From Caprella mutica (taxonomy: Eukaryota; Arthropoda; Malacostraca; Amphipoda; Caprellidae), in contig CANNZV010001035.1 in the NCBI GenBank assembly GCA_947561585.1, positions 1 through 64,000 on the forward strand: a stretch of DNA of 64,000 nucleotides, read 5' to 3'. Under the pieces are notes generated by a model, which saw only the letters and a program-made list of their open reading frames with translations, did not search any database and was not told where the DNA came from. Numbering within the stretch: position 1 is the stretch's first letter; every line of letters begins with the position of its first letter. The position numbers and the translations under genes were made by a program. Shown here piece after piece: positions 52,410 through 63,088 of the stretch.

Positions 52410-52845
52410 ATTTAGTAGAGGTTGTCTGCTTCGGAACCAAAGTCCATATCTCTGACGTCAAAAGGAAATTAAGTACAAGGGACTGGAAGAAGAAGTCAAA
52501 AGGAAAGTGGCTCCATGAACAAAGTCACTTACCATCGTCGGTGACAATGCTCATGAATGCAGAAAAGCTACTCCATGAGTGCAGCCACCACAAGCACCGG
52601 TGGCTTGACTTACGGATGGAAGAGGAAAATGAAGAGGTGATAGTAAATGAAGCCTACGAGTCTACCTAACACAAAAATCTAAGACCTCGTAGTTGAAGAG
52701 CATAACCCTAGCGCTATCCTCTAAAAAATGATAAACATGTTAAAAATGAAAAATAAACAATACGTAATCCAAATTACAACAGTTCAGACCCCCCTCCTCT
52801 ATCTCTCCCACAAACAGCTTCAGGATAGAGCTCCTGGGGGCAATT
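52410..52845 (-). mobile_element. Dispersed repeat family E, minus-strand copy
   Basis: TTTAGTAGAGGTTGTCTGCT at the left, CTACGAGTCTACCTAACACA inside, CAGCTTCAGGATAGAGCTCC and TGGGGG at the right. It directly precedes the next minisatellite. Confidence 0.85.
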
Positions 52846-52857
52846 TTATACAATAAA

Positions 52858-53235
52858 CAGTGTATAGCTACGATAGGAATAGGAAATATAGCTACAATAG
52901 GAATAGGAATTATAGCTACAATAGAAATAGGTATAGCTACAATAGATAGGTATAGCTACGATAGGAATAGGAAATATAGCTACAATAGGAATAGGAATTA
53001 TAGCTACAATAGAAATAGGTATAGCTACAATAGATAGGTATAGCTACAATAGAGATAGCTATAGCTACAATAGAGATAGGTATAGCTACAATAGAGATAG
53101 GTATAGCTACAATAGAGATAGGTATAGCTACAATAGAGATAGGTATAGCTACAATAAAGATAGGTATAGCTACAATAAAGATAGGTATAGCTACAATAGA
53201 GATAGGTATAGCTACAACAGAGATAGGTATAGCTG
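52858..53235. repeat. 21-bp minisatellite between the two minus-strand genes
   Basis: GGTATAGCTACAATAGAGAT + A, about 17 copies. The left third has a longer 80-bp higher-order unit occurring twice (52880-52960 and 52960-53040). The minus-strand frame (IVAIPIS repeats) is an artefact. Confidence 0.9.
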
Positions 53236-53600
53236 CAGAAAATATCAATAATTTACTAATTATACAATTTATCATATTTATTACCATGAGTAGCTACCAA
53301 ATAACTTCATAATAATTAATAACTAAAGAAACCGTGGCATCCGGTTATTGAGTATTTCCCCTATCTTTAAGACGGCATAAAAAGTTTGAGTTATTTACAT
53401 GTTGGTTGAGAAGTTACTATCTTATTTTGTCAATAAATAAATAACAAACGTGAATAATAAAAATACAACTAGAGACATAATGCAGGGTAAAATTTCAATT
53501 ACCGGATGCGACAAATATAACAAATGGATTGTTTTAACTTGTTGCAATTCAAAATAGGTATTAGGGCAACCAAATTGAAGCTCTCAAAAGAGCAAAAAGA
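53236..53600. other. 3' flank of the PWWP gene
   Basis: No gene seen. GCAGGGTAAAATTTCAATTACCGG at 53481-53504 resembles a solo arm of a family A-like MITE. Confidence 0.4.
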
Positions 53601-53945
53601 GAGCCTTTGAGATCATAGAGCTCTCAGAAGAGCCTTTGAGATCATAGAGCTCTCAGAAGAGCCTTTCTGTCAGATATAGTGAGACCTCTCAAAAGAGCCT
53701 TCCTCTCAGTTACAGTGAGAGCTCTCAAAAGAGCTATCCTCTCAGTTACAGTGAGAGCTCTAAAAAGAGCCTTCCTCTCAGTTACAGTGAGAGCTCTCAA
53801 AAGAGCCTTCCTCTCAGTTACAGTGAGAGCTCTCAAAAGAGCCTTCCTTTCAGTAGCAGTGAGAGCTCTCAAAAGAGCCTTTCTCTCAGTTACAGTGAGA
53901 GCTCTCAAAAGAGCCTTCCTCTCAGTAGCAGTGAGAGCTCTCAAA
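53600..53945 (-). repeat. 36-bp minisatellite copied from the PWWP gene's stop-codon end
   Basis: On the minus strand the last coding bases GTCACTGAGAGGAAAGCTCG..CTGCTCTTTTGA run straight into units of CTCTTTTGAGAGCTCTCACT + GTAACTGAGAGGAAGG, about eight copies. Each unit repeats the exon's ACTGAGAGGAAxGC and CTCTTTTGA words, so the array grew from the exon end into the 3' UTR. The unit contains the palindrome GAGAGCTCTC. Frames such as TERKALLRALTV echo the exon's VTERKARKLL. Confidence 0.88.
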
Positions 53946-56900
53946 AGAGCAGTTTGCGAGCTTTCCTCTCAGTGACATTCTCTTTGTAGCCATGTACCAG
54001 TGCTCTGTCCAACTCACTCTCAGGCACCTTTAATATCACTCTCAGAGCATGCCGTATTGCCTGGTGAAGGAAAATACTTTACAATATTTAAACACAGAAG
54101 AAATATTAAATATATCACAGTGCTACTTTTGAATATTAGGAAAAAACAGCCTAAATTGATACAAATCCTTTAATTTTCTATTTGTTCTGACTTTTGAAGC
54201 TCTGAAATAATTTGAATACAGTTTTCATATCTGCAATAATTCATTTTAAGTAGTCTAAAAAATTAGCAGGAATTATGCTTCTAAGTCTAAGGATAAAAAG
54301 GAACACCAGTACTGGAATGAACATTTCTTTAAAAAACAGGACATTTCGATAGTCTAGCTGTGATAATGACAGCTAGACTATCGAAACGTCCGGTTTTTTA
54401 AAGAAATGTACATTCCAGTACTGGTGTTCCTTTTTATCCTTAATTCATTTTAACTTATGGGGCCTCATTCACTGTGAGATCACCTAGAGCATAACACCCT
54501 CATCTCTTGGATTTCGATGAAATTTGGTGTAGCTACATGGAGATAATGATAAAAAACCCATTTCTGAAATTTTGAGGTCAATCCAAACTACAGGTCAAAA
54601 GTTATGACCTGGGTAATTTTGAGGTCACCCACTTGGTCACCTTCTTTCCGTGGGCAATAACTAGAGTAAATATTGTCATAAATGTAAAAAGTTATACATA
54701 TTTGGAATCAGGATCAAACAAGGAATCTAATTATGTAAGTCATAGAACTCTAAGTTGAATAATGAACATTTTACCCTCAGCCAAAAATTTGAGAGCAAAA
54801 TTTCCTCTTTTCGGCATCAATTTAAAAAAAAAATTATAAGTACTTAGAGTTCTATGACTTACATATTTAGATTCCTTGTTTGATCTTGATTCCAAATATG
54901 GATAGCTTTTTATATTTATGACAATATTTACTCTAGTTATTGCCCACGGAAAGAAGGTTACCCAGGTCATAACTTTTGACCTATAGTTTGGATTGACCTC
55001 AAAATTTCAGAAGTGGGTTTTTTGACCATTATCTCCATGTACACCAAATTTCATCGAAATCCAAGAGATGAGGGTGTTAATTTCAATTTTTTTTAGATGA
55101 TCTTACAGAGAACACCCTTTAAAGCATTTAAAGTGAAAGGAAGATGTCTTTTTTCACTATACATTCACTTATGTTCCTAAATTTTTCACCAATAGATTAT
55201 TATTTGTAACTAAAAACTTTACTAATACTCTCATCTAAATGTAAAGGAGTATACATTTCAATGAAGTACTAACTAACTAACTACAAACGTACCTCTGGCA
55301 GCCACACGAGTATAACATACTGCTCAGGGTTCTGGAAGAGGGGGTCCATAGCCTCCAAGGTGTCCCTAAGATGGTTCACAGCCTTGCACACCTTGTGCCA
55401 GTGTTCATAGGCCTTTAGGGGGCCCCAATGGAGGGACCACTTCATCCCCTCTCTATTGGAGGGCATTTGGTACTCGGTGTGTAGCGCACTGGGTATTTCC
55501 CCATTCAGAATCTGAGTGAGGGAAATGAGAAAATAAGTTATCTGTGATGGGGTAAGTTATCTTTGATGGGGTAAGTTATCTTTGATGGGGTAAGTTATCT
55601 TTGATGGGGTAAGTTATCTTTGATGGGGTAAGTTATCTTTGATGGGGTAAGTTATCTTTGATGGGGTAAGTTATCTTTGATGGGGTAAGTTATCTTTGAT
55701 GGGGTAAGTTATCTTTGATGGGGTAAGTTATCTTTGATGGGGTAAGTTATCTTTGATGGGGTAAGTTATCTTTGATGGGGTAAGTTATCTTTGATGGGGT
55801 AAGTTATCTTTGATGGGGTAAGTTAAGCGAATTATTTGTCAATTTCAAATCTTCTGTCATATAAAACGATATAATAATTGTTATTTACTTTTTAATTTTA
55901 TCCATAATATATCAAAGTAAAATTAAAAGTAAATAATAAAAAAATACCACCAAAATATCCTACTTACTAGGTGGTTAGGACAGTCAGCACTCACCTTTAC
56001 TAGGTAGTTAGAACAGTCAACACTCACCTTTACTAGGTGGTTAGAACAGTCAGCACTCACCTTTACTAGGTGGTTAGAACAGTCAGCACTCACCTTTACT
56101 AGGTGGTTAGAACAGTCAGCACTCACCTTTACTAGGTGGTTAGAACAGTCAGCACTCACCTTTACTAGGTGGTTAGAACAGTCAGCACTCACCTTTACTA
56201 GGTGGTTAGAACAGTCAGCACTCACCTTTACTAGGTGGTTAGAACAGTCAGCACTCACCTTAACTAGGTGGTTAGAACAGTCAGCACTCAGCATAAACCG
56301 CAGCATGGATTCTGTCTCACGTCTTCTAGATTTAAAAGCAGACTCCAGTTTTTTTGTTTCTCTAGCAGATAGACTGGTGGTATTTATGCTACTTTCTGGT
56401 GTTTGAAATTGCTGCAAAGAGATTTAAAACATTGGAAATTAAGAGTGAAGAGAAAAAATTGGTGTTTTAATTCAACATTCAAAGTAGAAGATCATAATCT
56501 AATCTAAGAATTATTTAAAGAAAGTCTGCTTCTTCTGGCAGGGGGGGGGGGGGGCATTAAAAATTCTAGGAATTAAAGTTAGTCGTAGGTCTTATTTAGC
56601 TATTTGGAATATCTACTAAAATACATCATTGCTTATTGTTCAGAGAAATAAATAGTTTTTCTAGAGTTAAGTAGGCACTTGGAAACGTACAGGAAACATA
56701 ATTATTATCATTAGACAAAACCATATAAAGAAAACATAAACATCATTATTATCATTAGACATAACCATATAAGGGAACCATAAACATTATTATTATCATT
56801 AATTTATTAACCATATAAGGGAACCATAAACATCATTAATTATAACCATATAAAGAAACAACAAACCTCATCGAAAAGCCAAAGTCGAACTCTGAAGATG

Positions 56901-59900
56901 TTGATCTGGAATTTCTTTTTCTCTTGAGTTTCAACTTGGCTTTGATTTCTTCTTGCTCAGCAATTAGCATTTCTGTTCTTAAAAAAGAAAAAGAACAGAA
57001 GAATTAAAATTTCCAAGAATAATAAGATTATGATTTTTAACTATTAGTGGGAAAACATCAAAATAGCCAATACATTTTTATTATTTCGTTTTCAGACCAA
57101 TAACATATAATTATTAACATTATACACTATTTAATCGAATAAATTTCGCTAAAATTAAAAACAGTTTTTTTTTTAGAATTTGATGAGTAACAGTTTATAA
57201 AAAATAGGTTCATTTAAATTACTGCATTAATAATAATTGATATTATAATTTATTCATGTGAACAACTACAAAAAACAAAACAAACAGTATAAAACCGAGT
57301 AACAATCAAAATTTGATGAATACCTATAATAGATCACATTGGCAATTGCCACAAAAGATGGTACCATATGTTATTTTGATAGTGCTCTAACTACGGTGTT
57401 TATGAAGTACTGTTCGCAGGGCATGTTCAACGCGCAGCATCTCTCAGAGTGACAGACAAAACATGTGAAGGGAGCCCGTCAAGTCCACTTAAGCTGCAAA
57501 CAGCAACAGCGCTTCATAAACTTAGTCACAGTGTTAGGTAAACCGTTTATCGAACTTTACTTTGGTACTAGGTGTTAAAAATGCTTACAGGGAGTCTTAA
57601 TACAATTAAAAATGATACTGATGATTGAGAATGGATTTAATAATATTAATTCGATTAGGGTTAGTTGAAAATAATTTTATAACAATAACATTGAATAAAT
57701 TACTGAATTTAATGACCGAAATTAATTTAAAAGAGATCTAAAACGTAAAATACCTATATTGTTGTTGTTGTAATACATTAATTGTATCAATTTGAAATCT
57801 TGATTAGATTCTAAAAAAATCAGATATAAAAAATATTGTTAATATATTATTAAAATTTCATGTCGTTTTCGCCGAGTTACCCCTTTAATGCTCTACTGAC
57901 TTTATAAAAGAAAATATTTTTAGGGGATACTCTTATAAACAACAGATATTAGCGAATATTATTCTTCAATGAATAATTCATAATTGCTAATCGGGAAAAG
58001 TGTAATTTATTTCTAAAATTATATGATGACATAGAAACATTAAATGAAAGGAACATTTAATTTCAATAATATTCATCTATTGGAATTATATCATATTAAA
58101 AATTTCAATATAAATAATAAATATATAATTCGGTTTAATAAGACTTATTCAAGTATCTAATCTATGCAACACGCAAATCGTTCGGCAATTGTTTGCCATT
58201 ACATGCGGTAGCACCGAGCTACTTATAAATAGCAAACAAAATTAAATTTATTTCTAACATCACTTATTCATAGCTCGAGAACATTTTTTATTCAGCTATA
58301 ACTAAACCAAAATAAAAATTTATATGTTTAAAACACGCATCAGAGACTTATTTTTCGAGTTTATGCATAAAATTGTAGGTGTATTCATTCATCCGAAATA
58401 TGAATATTTTCAAAAATAAAAAAATATTATTTTTTACTCAATGTAGTTTTTAGCCCTGCGGTTAAAAATCTATAGCGCCACCGTATGTCCCGTATTTACT
58501 CTAACAACTATTTAATTCACTGCTACATGGATTACTTTCAAGGCAAGAGAGCTTAATTTCAAGGCAAGATAGCTTAATTTCAAGGCAAGATAGCTTAATT
58601 TCAAGGCAAGATAGCTTTATTTCAAGGCAGGATAGCTTAATTTCAAGGCAAGATAGCTTAATTTCAAGGCAAGATAGCTTAATTTCAAGGCAAGATAGCT
58701 TGATTTCAAGGCAAGATAGCTTAATTTCAAGGCAAGATAGCTTAATTTCAAGGCAAGATAGCTTGATTTCAAGGCAAGATAGCTCAATTTCAAGGCAAGA
58801 TAGCTTAATTTCAAGGCAAGATAGCTTAATTTCAAGGCAAGATAGCTTAATTTCAAGGCAAGATAGCTTAATTTCAAGGCAAGATAGCTTAATTTCAATG
58901 CAAGATAGCTTAATTTCACTGCAAAATAGCTTAATTTCAAGGCAAGATAGCTTAATTTCAAGGCAAGATAGCTTAATTTCACTGCAAAATAGCTTAATTT
59001 CACTGCAAAATAGCTTAATTTCAAGGCAAGATAGCTTTATTTCAAGGCAGGATAGCTTAATTTCAAGGCAAGATAGCTTAATTTCAATGCAAGATAGCTT
59101 AATTTCAAGGCAAGATAGCTTAATTTCAATGCAAGATAGCTTAATTTCAATGCAAGATAGCTTAATTTCAAGGCAAAATAGCTTAATTTCACTGCAAAAT
59201 AGCTTAATTTCACTGCAAAATAGCTTAATTTCAATGCAAGATAGCTTAATTTCAATGCAAGATAGCTTAATTTCACTGCAAAATAGCTTAATTTCACTGC
59301 AAAATAGCTTAATTTCAATGCAAAATAGCTTAATTTCAATGAGAGATAGCTTAATTTCAAGGCAAAATAGCTTAATTTCACTGCAAAATAGCTTAATTTC
59401 AATGTAAGATAGCTTAATTTCAATGCAAGATAGCTTAATTTCAAGGCAAGATAGCTTCTAAAATCATAAAATGTTTTTTAAACCTTTTCATTTCGATATA
59501 AATTATGCAGTATTTAAAAAATTACTTAACTAATAATGTTTGTACCTAATCATTGCCAGTTGACTCTCAATACCACCACTGAGGGTGCCACTTTTAATTT
59601 TATATTTTTATAAAAGTATTTCTAAAAGTGACAGATACATTAATATTACATAATTAAACATTTTGATTTGAATTTCCATAATCATGTTAACTTTTGACTG
59701 TAGTCTCTCTTTCACAAGAACATTTTAAAACAGATGCTCAAGAATTTGAGTTAAGATGGTCACTCACCAGAATCAGGTAGGTTGAAAAACTGTGGAGGTT
59801 CATAGACAGCGTTTTTGTTCTTTCTCTTATACTCAGTGAAGCGGATGCCAGCACTGTAAGCACTCAGAACCTTCTTGATACCTCTCGACTGTGGGGAAGA

Positions 59901-61826
59901 AGGGGTTACTTTCAAACATGCTCTATAACGAACTCAAAGATGTTCTTAACCCATACATGGAGGGTGTCCTTATTTTGGGACAGCAATCTGAAGATGTGGT
60001 ACATCAGCAAAGTTAAAGTTGAGCAACCGTGTACGGGTTAAGTGGGAACTTCTCAATAGTCAGACACCCAATTGGTACAAAGCAATTAGATATTTTATAT
60101 GGAAACGTGAAGTTTGTCGTAACCGCTAGATTTTTGTATTGTCTAACATTATAAATATCACTTCTGGCTACTTGAAACTATATCAAAAATAAGCTGCAAA
60201 TGCTATATCAGTAACAAACAGCGTAAGTGTTGTACTAATGGGGTGTCGGACCAATGAATATTAACCTTCTTGTGGTACTCAATATTTTTAAACTTGTTGC
60301 TGATCAAACTCACCATGAGGTCAAAGGGCAGGTCACAATAGAGGTGCTGAACACCGATACCGACATTCCTAACAACATTTTGGGGTAACTTATCATTACC
60401 GATAAAGTTCAGGGTTACGTTATCGGTATCGGCATCATAGTGGGTGACATAGGCTGGCCACCACAGGGCATTGACTCCAGGGGCTTCCTCCTTCACCAAA
60501 GCCCACACTATGGTACCCTCGGGGTATTTAATTAATTTGCCTGAAAAAAGGAGACATAACTGAAAACAATCCAACTTAGGGAATAATTATATATTTATAT
60601 TATTTTTTGAGAATATTTTAATTTTTAATTTTACTTCAATATTTTCAATTAATTTGAAGGATAATTTAGCTATATGAATACTAATTATATAGAATTATAT
60701 TTCTCATTTTTATAAACTAGAAAAAACGATTTAGCTAATTCAATTAAACATTAATAAAGATATAATAAAGGTCTATTTGAATAGTTGGTAATTTAAATGA
60801 AATATCTATTTGACGTAAAACTACCAAGGAATGTGACGAATAGGAACACAAACACTGGTGATTGCACTAACGGAAGGAAGAGGAAAATGATAAGGTGATA
60901 CTAAGTGAATCCTATGAGCCTATCGTATACAAAATCTAAGACTTCGTAGTTGAAGAGCATAACCACAGCGCTATTCTCTAAAACTGCAAGTAACGCTAAG
61001 AAAAATAATAAACATGGTAAATGAATGAATTAGTGGAAAATCGAATTCAAAAAATAACTGTACCTGTAGGAAGTGAACCTAGAATGTCTGGCAGATCTTC
61101 ATCATCCATTTCACAACCATCTTCTGCATCAGCTTTAGGAATATCTCTGTCTAAACCTAGGCCTTCGCCATGTGCTTTAGGAACATCTCTGTCTAACACT
61201 AGGCCTTCAACATCTGCTTTAGGAAAATCTCTGTCTAAACCTAGACCTTCCACATCTGCTTTAGGAATATCTCTGTCTAACACTAGGCCTTCAACATCTG
61301 CTTTAGGAAAATCTCTGTCTAAACCTAGGCCTTCCACATCTGCTTTAGGAATATCTCTGTCTAAACCTCGGCCTTCCACATCTGCTTTAGGAATATCTCT
61401 GTCTAAACCTAGGCCTTCGCCATCTGCTTTAGGAACATCTCTGTCTAACACTAGGCCTTCAACATCTGCTTTAGGAAAATCTCTGTCTAAACCTAGGCCT
61501 TCCACATCTGCTTTAGGAATATCTCTGTCTAAACCTAGGCCTTCTTCGCCTGCTTTAGGGACATCTCTGTATAAACCTATGCCTTCTTCTCTAAATTCTG
61601 ATATCTTCTTCTCTTCAGGTAGTGGAAAGGTGATCTCTTCATAAGTATTTGTACTATCCAACTTAGAACATTGTCTATCTTTGTAAGCTTTATTTGCAAT
61701 TTGTGAAATATTTTCAGGAGAATTTGGTTCCTGATTGTCTACAGATGTGGCTATCATTGCAGGGACAGTTTCTTCAGAACGATTTGATGGTACTAAGGTT
61801 TCTTCACTCTGTGGGGGTTTAATCAT
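53941..61826 (-). CDS. PWWP-domain protein, MUM1/PWWP3-like
   Basis: Exons on the minus strand: 61826 (or acceptor at 61808)-61064, 60540-60266, 59888-59768, 56972-56867, 56411-56259, 55511-55293, 54060-53941 (stop 53943-53941). About 585 residues. The first exon has an acidic N-terminus, eleven 14-residue repeats (DRDIPKADVEGLGL) and the acidic CEMDDEDLPDILG. The second exon is a PWWP domain, a reader of methylated histone tails and DNA (EGTIVWALVKEEAP .. NALWWPAYV). Then a basic segment (KAKLKLKRKRNSRS) and a C-terminal helical part with VILVWLPEAIRHALRVI. That LPEAI motif after the PWWP part resembles MUM1/PWWP3, DNA-damage-linked chromatin proteins. One junction is unresolved: the donor at 56867 leaves phase 2 while the next exon needs phase 0. 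The 5' end may be incomplete. Confidence 0.75.
54289..54441. mobile_element. Near-perfect hairpin element, 153 bp
   Basis: AAGGATAAAAAGGAACACCA and its inverse at the ends; arms stay matched to the centre (GACAGCTAGACTATCGAAAC). Almost no loop, so recent or conserved. Confidence 0.85.
54460..55115. mobile_element. ~650-bp long inverted-repeat element
   Basis: Arms of nearly 300 bp: CATCTCTTGGATTTCGATGA, GGTCAATCCAAACTACAGGT and AATAACTAGAGTAAATATTG on the left have inverse partners on the right. The loop at about 54755-54830 includes TTTGAGAGCAAAATTTCCTC. Non-coding. It lies in the last intron of the PWWP gene. Confidence 0.85.
55545..55825. repeat. 19-bp minisatellite, ~14 identical copies, seeded by a MITE end
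   Basis: GGGGTAAGTTATCTTTGAT repeated with almost no variation. The last copy runs into GGGGTAAGTTAAGCGAATTA, the end of a family A MITE, so the unit contains that element's terminus. High identity suggests recent expansion. Confidence 0.92.
55826..55935. mobile_element. Fold-back MITE, family A, truncated
   Basis: Left arm GGTAAGTTAAGCGAATTATT, TTTCAAATCTTCTGTCATAT, then a partial core; the right arm is lost before the 33-bp array. Confidence 0.7.
55975..56290 (-). repeat. 33-bp in-frame array of nine splice donors (PWWP gene)
   Basis: Minus-strand unit GTGAGTGCTGACTGTTCTAA + CCACCTAGTAAAG. Nine donors of the form AAG|GTGAGTG, last exon bases at 56259, 56226, 56193, 56160, 56127, 56094, 56061, 56028 and 55995. 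The reading frame (SADCSNHLVKV) stays open through all copies, and 33 is a multiple of three, so any donor joins the exon at 55511 in phase 0 with 0-8 extra 11-residue units. In the forward strand the array reads AGCACTCACCTTTACTAGGT. Confidence 0.95.
56412..56866. other. PWWP-gene intron with a 12-G run
   Basis: A run of G at 56541-56553. Between 56695 and 56865, CATTATTATCATTAGACATAACCATATAA-type words form a loose tandem array. A missing short exon that would repair the phase mismatch could be here, but I do not see it. Confidence 0.45.
56973..58530. other. PWWP-gene intron, AT-rich
   Basis: GTGTTTATGAAGTACTGTTCGCAG (57400) and CAACAGCGCTTCATAAACTTAG (57505) are weakly inverted, perhaps an old TIR element. 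Nothing else recognised. Confidence 0.4.
58540..59458. repeat. 21-bp satellite, ~44 copies, in a PWWP-gene intron
   Basis: AGCTTAATTTCAAGGCAAGA + T, with subtypes AAGGCAAGAT, AATGCAAGAT and CACTGCAAAAT. A block (58620 to about 58690) is echoed at 59040, showing higher-order duplication. Because 21 is a multiple of 3, several stop-free frames run through it on both strands; none is likely to be translated. Confidence 0.93.
59946..60042. mobile_element. Short TIR element, inverse copy of 44645-44750
   Basis: TTAACCCATACATGGAGGGT, CCTTATTTTGGGACAGCAAT, GTGTACGGGTTAA. Ends TTAACCCRTA / TACGGGTTAA are inverted. Confidence 0.75.
60820..61015 (-). mobile_element. Dispersed repeat family E, partial minus-strand copy
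   Basis: CCAAGGAATGTGACGAATAG, GACTTCGTAGTTGAAGAGCA and AAAACTGCAAGTAACGC. Both ends missing. It lies between the PWWP exon and the repeat exon. Confidence 0.75.
61100..61600 (-). repeat. 42-bp coding minisatellite (14-residue repeat) in the PWWP gene
   Basis: Eleven units translated as DRDIPKADVEGLGL on the minus strand, with alternating I/F/V and LGL/LVL variants in paired 84-bp order. It is entirely exonic and in frame. The forward-strand frame rich in Ser and Pro is its antisense shadow. Confidence 0.9.
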
Positions 61827-62106
61827 TCAACGTATTTAATTCAATGCAGAAATGATTTCGTTATTCGCATATTGGGAGTTAAAAATCTAAAATTATCTTT
61901 AAACGGAATTACATTAAAGGTTTGATTCTTTATAAATTGTATATGCATATCTGACAGACCCAGATACAAAATTTTGAAAAGGTTTTCCTAATAAATAATG
62001 TTATTTAATTTACTTCTGTAATTACCTAGATATGCAGGGTGATTGATATGTAAGGCCGGCCATACACTATGATGTCCACCTGACAGGTACGCATCCCAAT
62101 CAGAAA

Positions 62107-62290
62107 ATTAAGGTTGGTAGAAAAGCCGTTATGGTCAGGCCGCCGTACCCAATATGGTTGGCAATATAGATGCCAAAAATTCGCTTTGACGTCCATAATT
62201 ATGGTCGGCAAAGCGGACTTTTGGCACCTATATGTCCAACCATATTGGGTACGGCAGCCCGACAATAATGGCTTTTCTGCCAACCTTAAT
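62107..62290. mobile_element. Hairpin element with ATTAAGGTTGGTAGAAAAGCC arms
   Basis: Left TTAAGGTTGGTAGAAAAGCC, right GGCTTTTCTGCCAACCTTAA. Inner arms ACCCAATATGGTTGG / CCAACCATATTGGGT. A related GGCCGGCCATACACTATG word precedes it. Confidence 0.85.
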
Positions 62291-62329
62291 TATAACAATA
62301 ATTTCTTCAGAGTAAAAAACTATATGTAA

Positions 62330-62500
62330 AAACGCTCGTGTGACACTGCTCTAAAAAATGGAATTGCAAACACTTTGAGAACAGGACGATTAAAGCTTCA
62401 CCCAAGAGCGCAAGCGCAAATACAGCAAGAAATAGACCACTGTCCGCAAACTTCAATTCGCCAAGTGGCACGAAAATTAGATTTTTCATACTATACAGTG
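62330..62500 (+). pseudogene. Transposase N-terminal fragment (HTH part)
   Basis: One frame reads ..RTGRLKLHPRAQAQIQQEI..QTSIRQVARKLDFSYYTV, the style of the second HTH of mariner/IS630-type transposases. It stops at TACAGTGTGTCCAGAAAAAA, itself like a mariner end. No catalytic domain remains. Confidence 0.55.
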
Positions 62501-62626
62501 TGTCCAGAAAAAATGTATATACTGCCTTGAATCTGCATTACTCATCATTCCACGATATGTAAAATATGTTGGTACCATAGATAAGTAGATTAATATTAAT
62601 GATTTATAAAAAGTACTTATAAGTAG

Positions 62627-62792
62627 ATATATGTGACAATATGCTCTTAAAATAATATTTCCCCAGAATATCATAGACGAAATGAAATCGAATACTATAT
62701 ACCGCTGGTTAAAAACGATTCAATTGTGCTTAATTTTCTCAGTCTATAATATTTTCGGAATCTATGATTTTAAGAGCAAATTGTCACAGCCC
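62627..62792. mobile_element. Fold-back MITE, family B
   Basis: ATATGTGACAATATGCTCTT at the left, TTAAGAGCAAATTGTCACAG at the right. Inner ATAGACGAAATGAAATCGAA resembles the copy at 1915-2085 in inverse. Confidence 0.75.
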
Positions 62793-62857
62793 TACTTATA
62801 AGATATATTCGATGGCAGTGGATAATTTTTTTGCGGACAGACTGTACAGCATGATTT

Positions 62858-63088
62858 AGGCCCCCTTCACACTTGCGTTTCTCAACGCCGCGTTAGAAAT
62901 GCTGCTCATGGCAAAAAGTTTAGCTGCAATTAATTTTAACGGAGCCCTTCAACCTTGCGTTAGAAAAAAGCTGCATTTTTTCTAACGCAAGTGTGGAGGG
63001 CTCCGTTAAAATTAATTGCAGCTAAACTTTTTGCCATGAGCTTTGTTTTAAAGGCGGCGTTGAGAAACGCAAGTGTGAAGGGGGCCTT
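62858..63088. mobile_element. Palindromic MITE, AGGCCCCCTTCACACTTGCG ends
   Basis: Perfect 20-bp ends, long arms (GCAAAAAGTTTAGCTGCAAT / ATTGCAGCTAAACTTTTTGC), second nested pair TTGCGTTAGAAAAAA / TTTTTTCTAACGCAA at the centre. Frames through it are palindrome read-through. Confidence 0.88.

Noticed and set aside
55545..56290. CRISPR-like appearance of regular direct repeats
   Set aside because: Repeats are directly adjacent with no unique spacers, in an intron-containing eukaryotic gene. They are minisatellites.
58617..59444. Open frames rich in LSYLALK and SLISRQD repeats
   Set aside because: Products of the 21-bp satellite inside a PWWP-gene intron; no flanking coding sequence or start context.
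61021..61644. 207-codon Ser/Pro-rich forward frame
   Set aside because: Antisense shadow of the 14-residue repeat exon. The minus frame joins a PWWP exon in phase, the forward frame joins nothing.
62114..62329. Similar frames on both strands (EKPLWSGRRTQYGW and its partner)
   Set aside because: A perfect hairpin gives the same peptide on both strands; it is a MITE.
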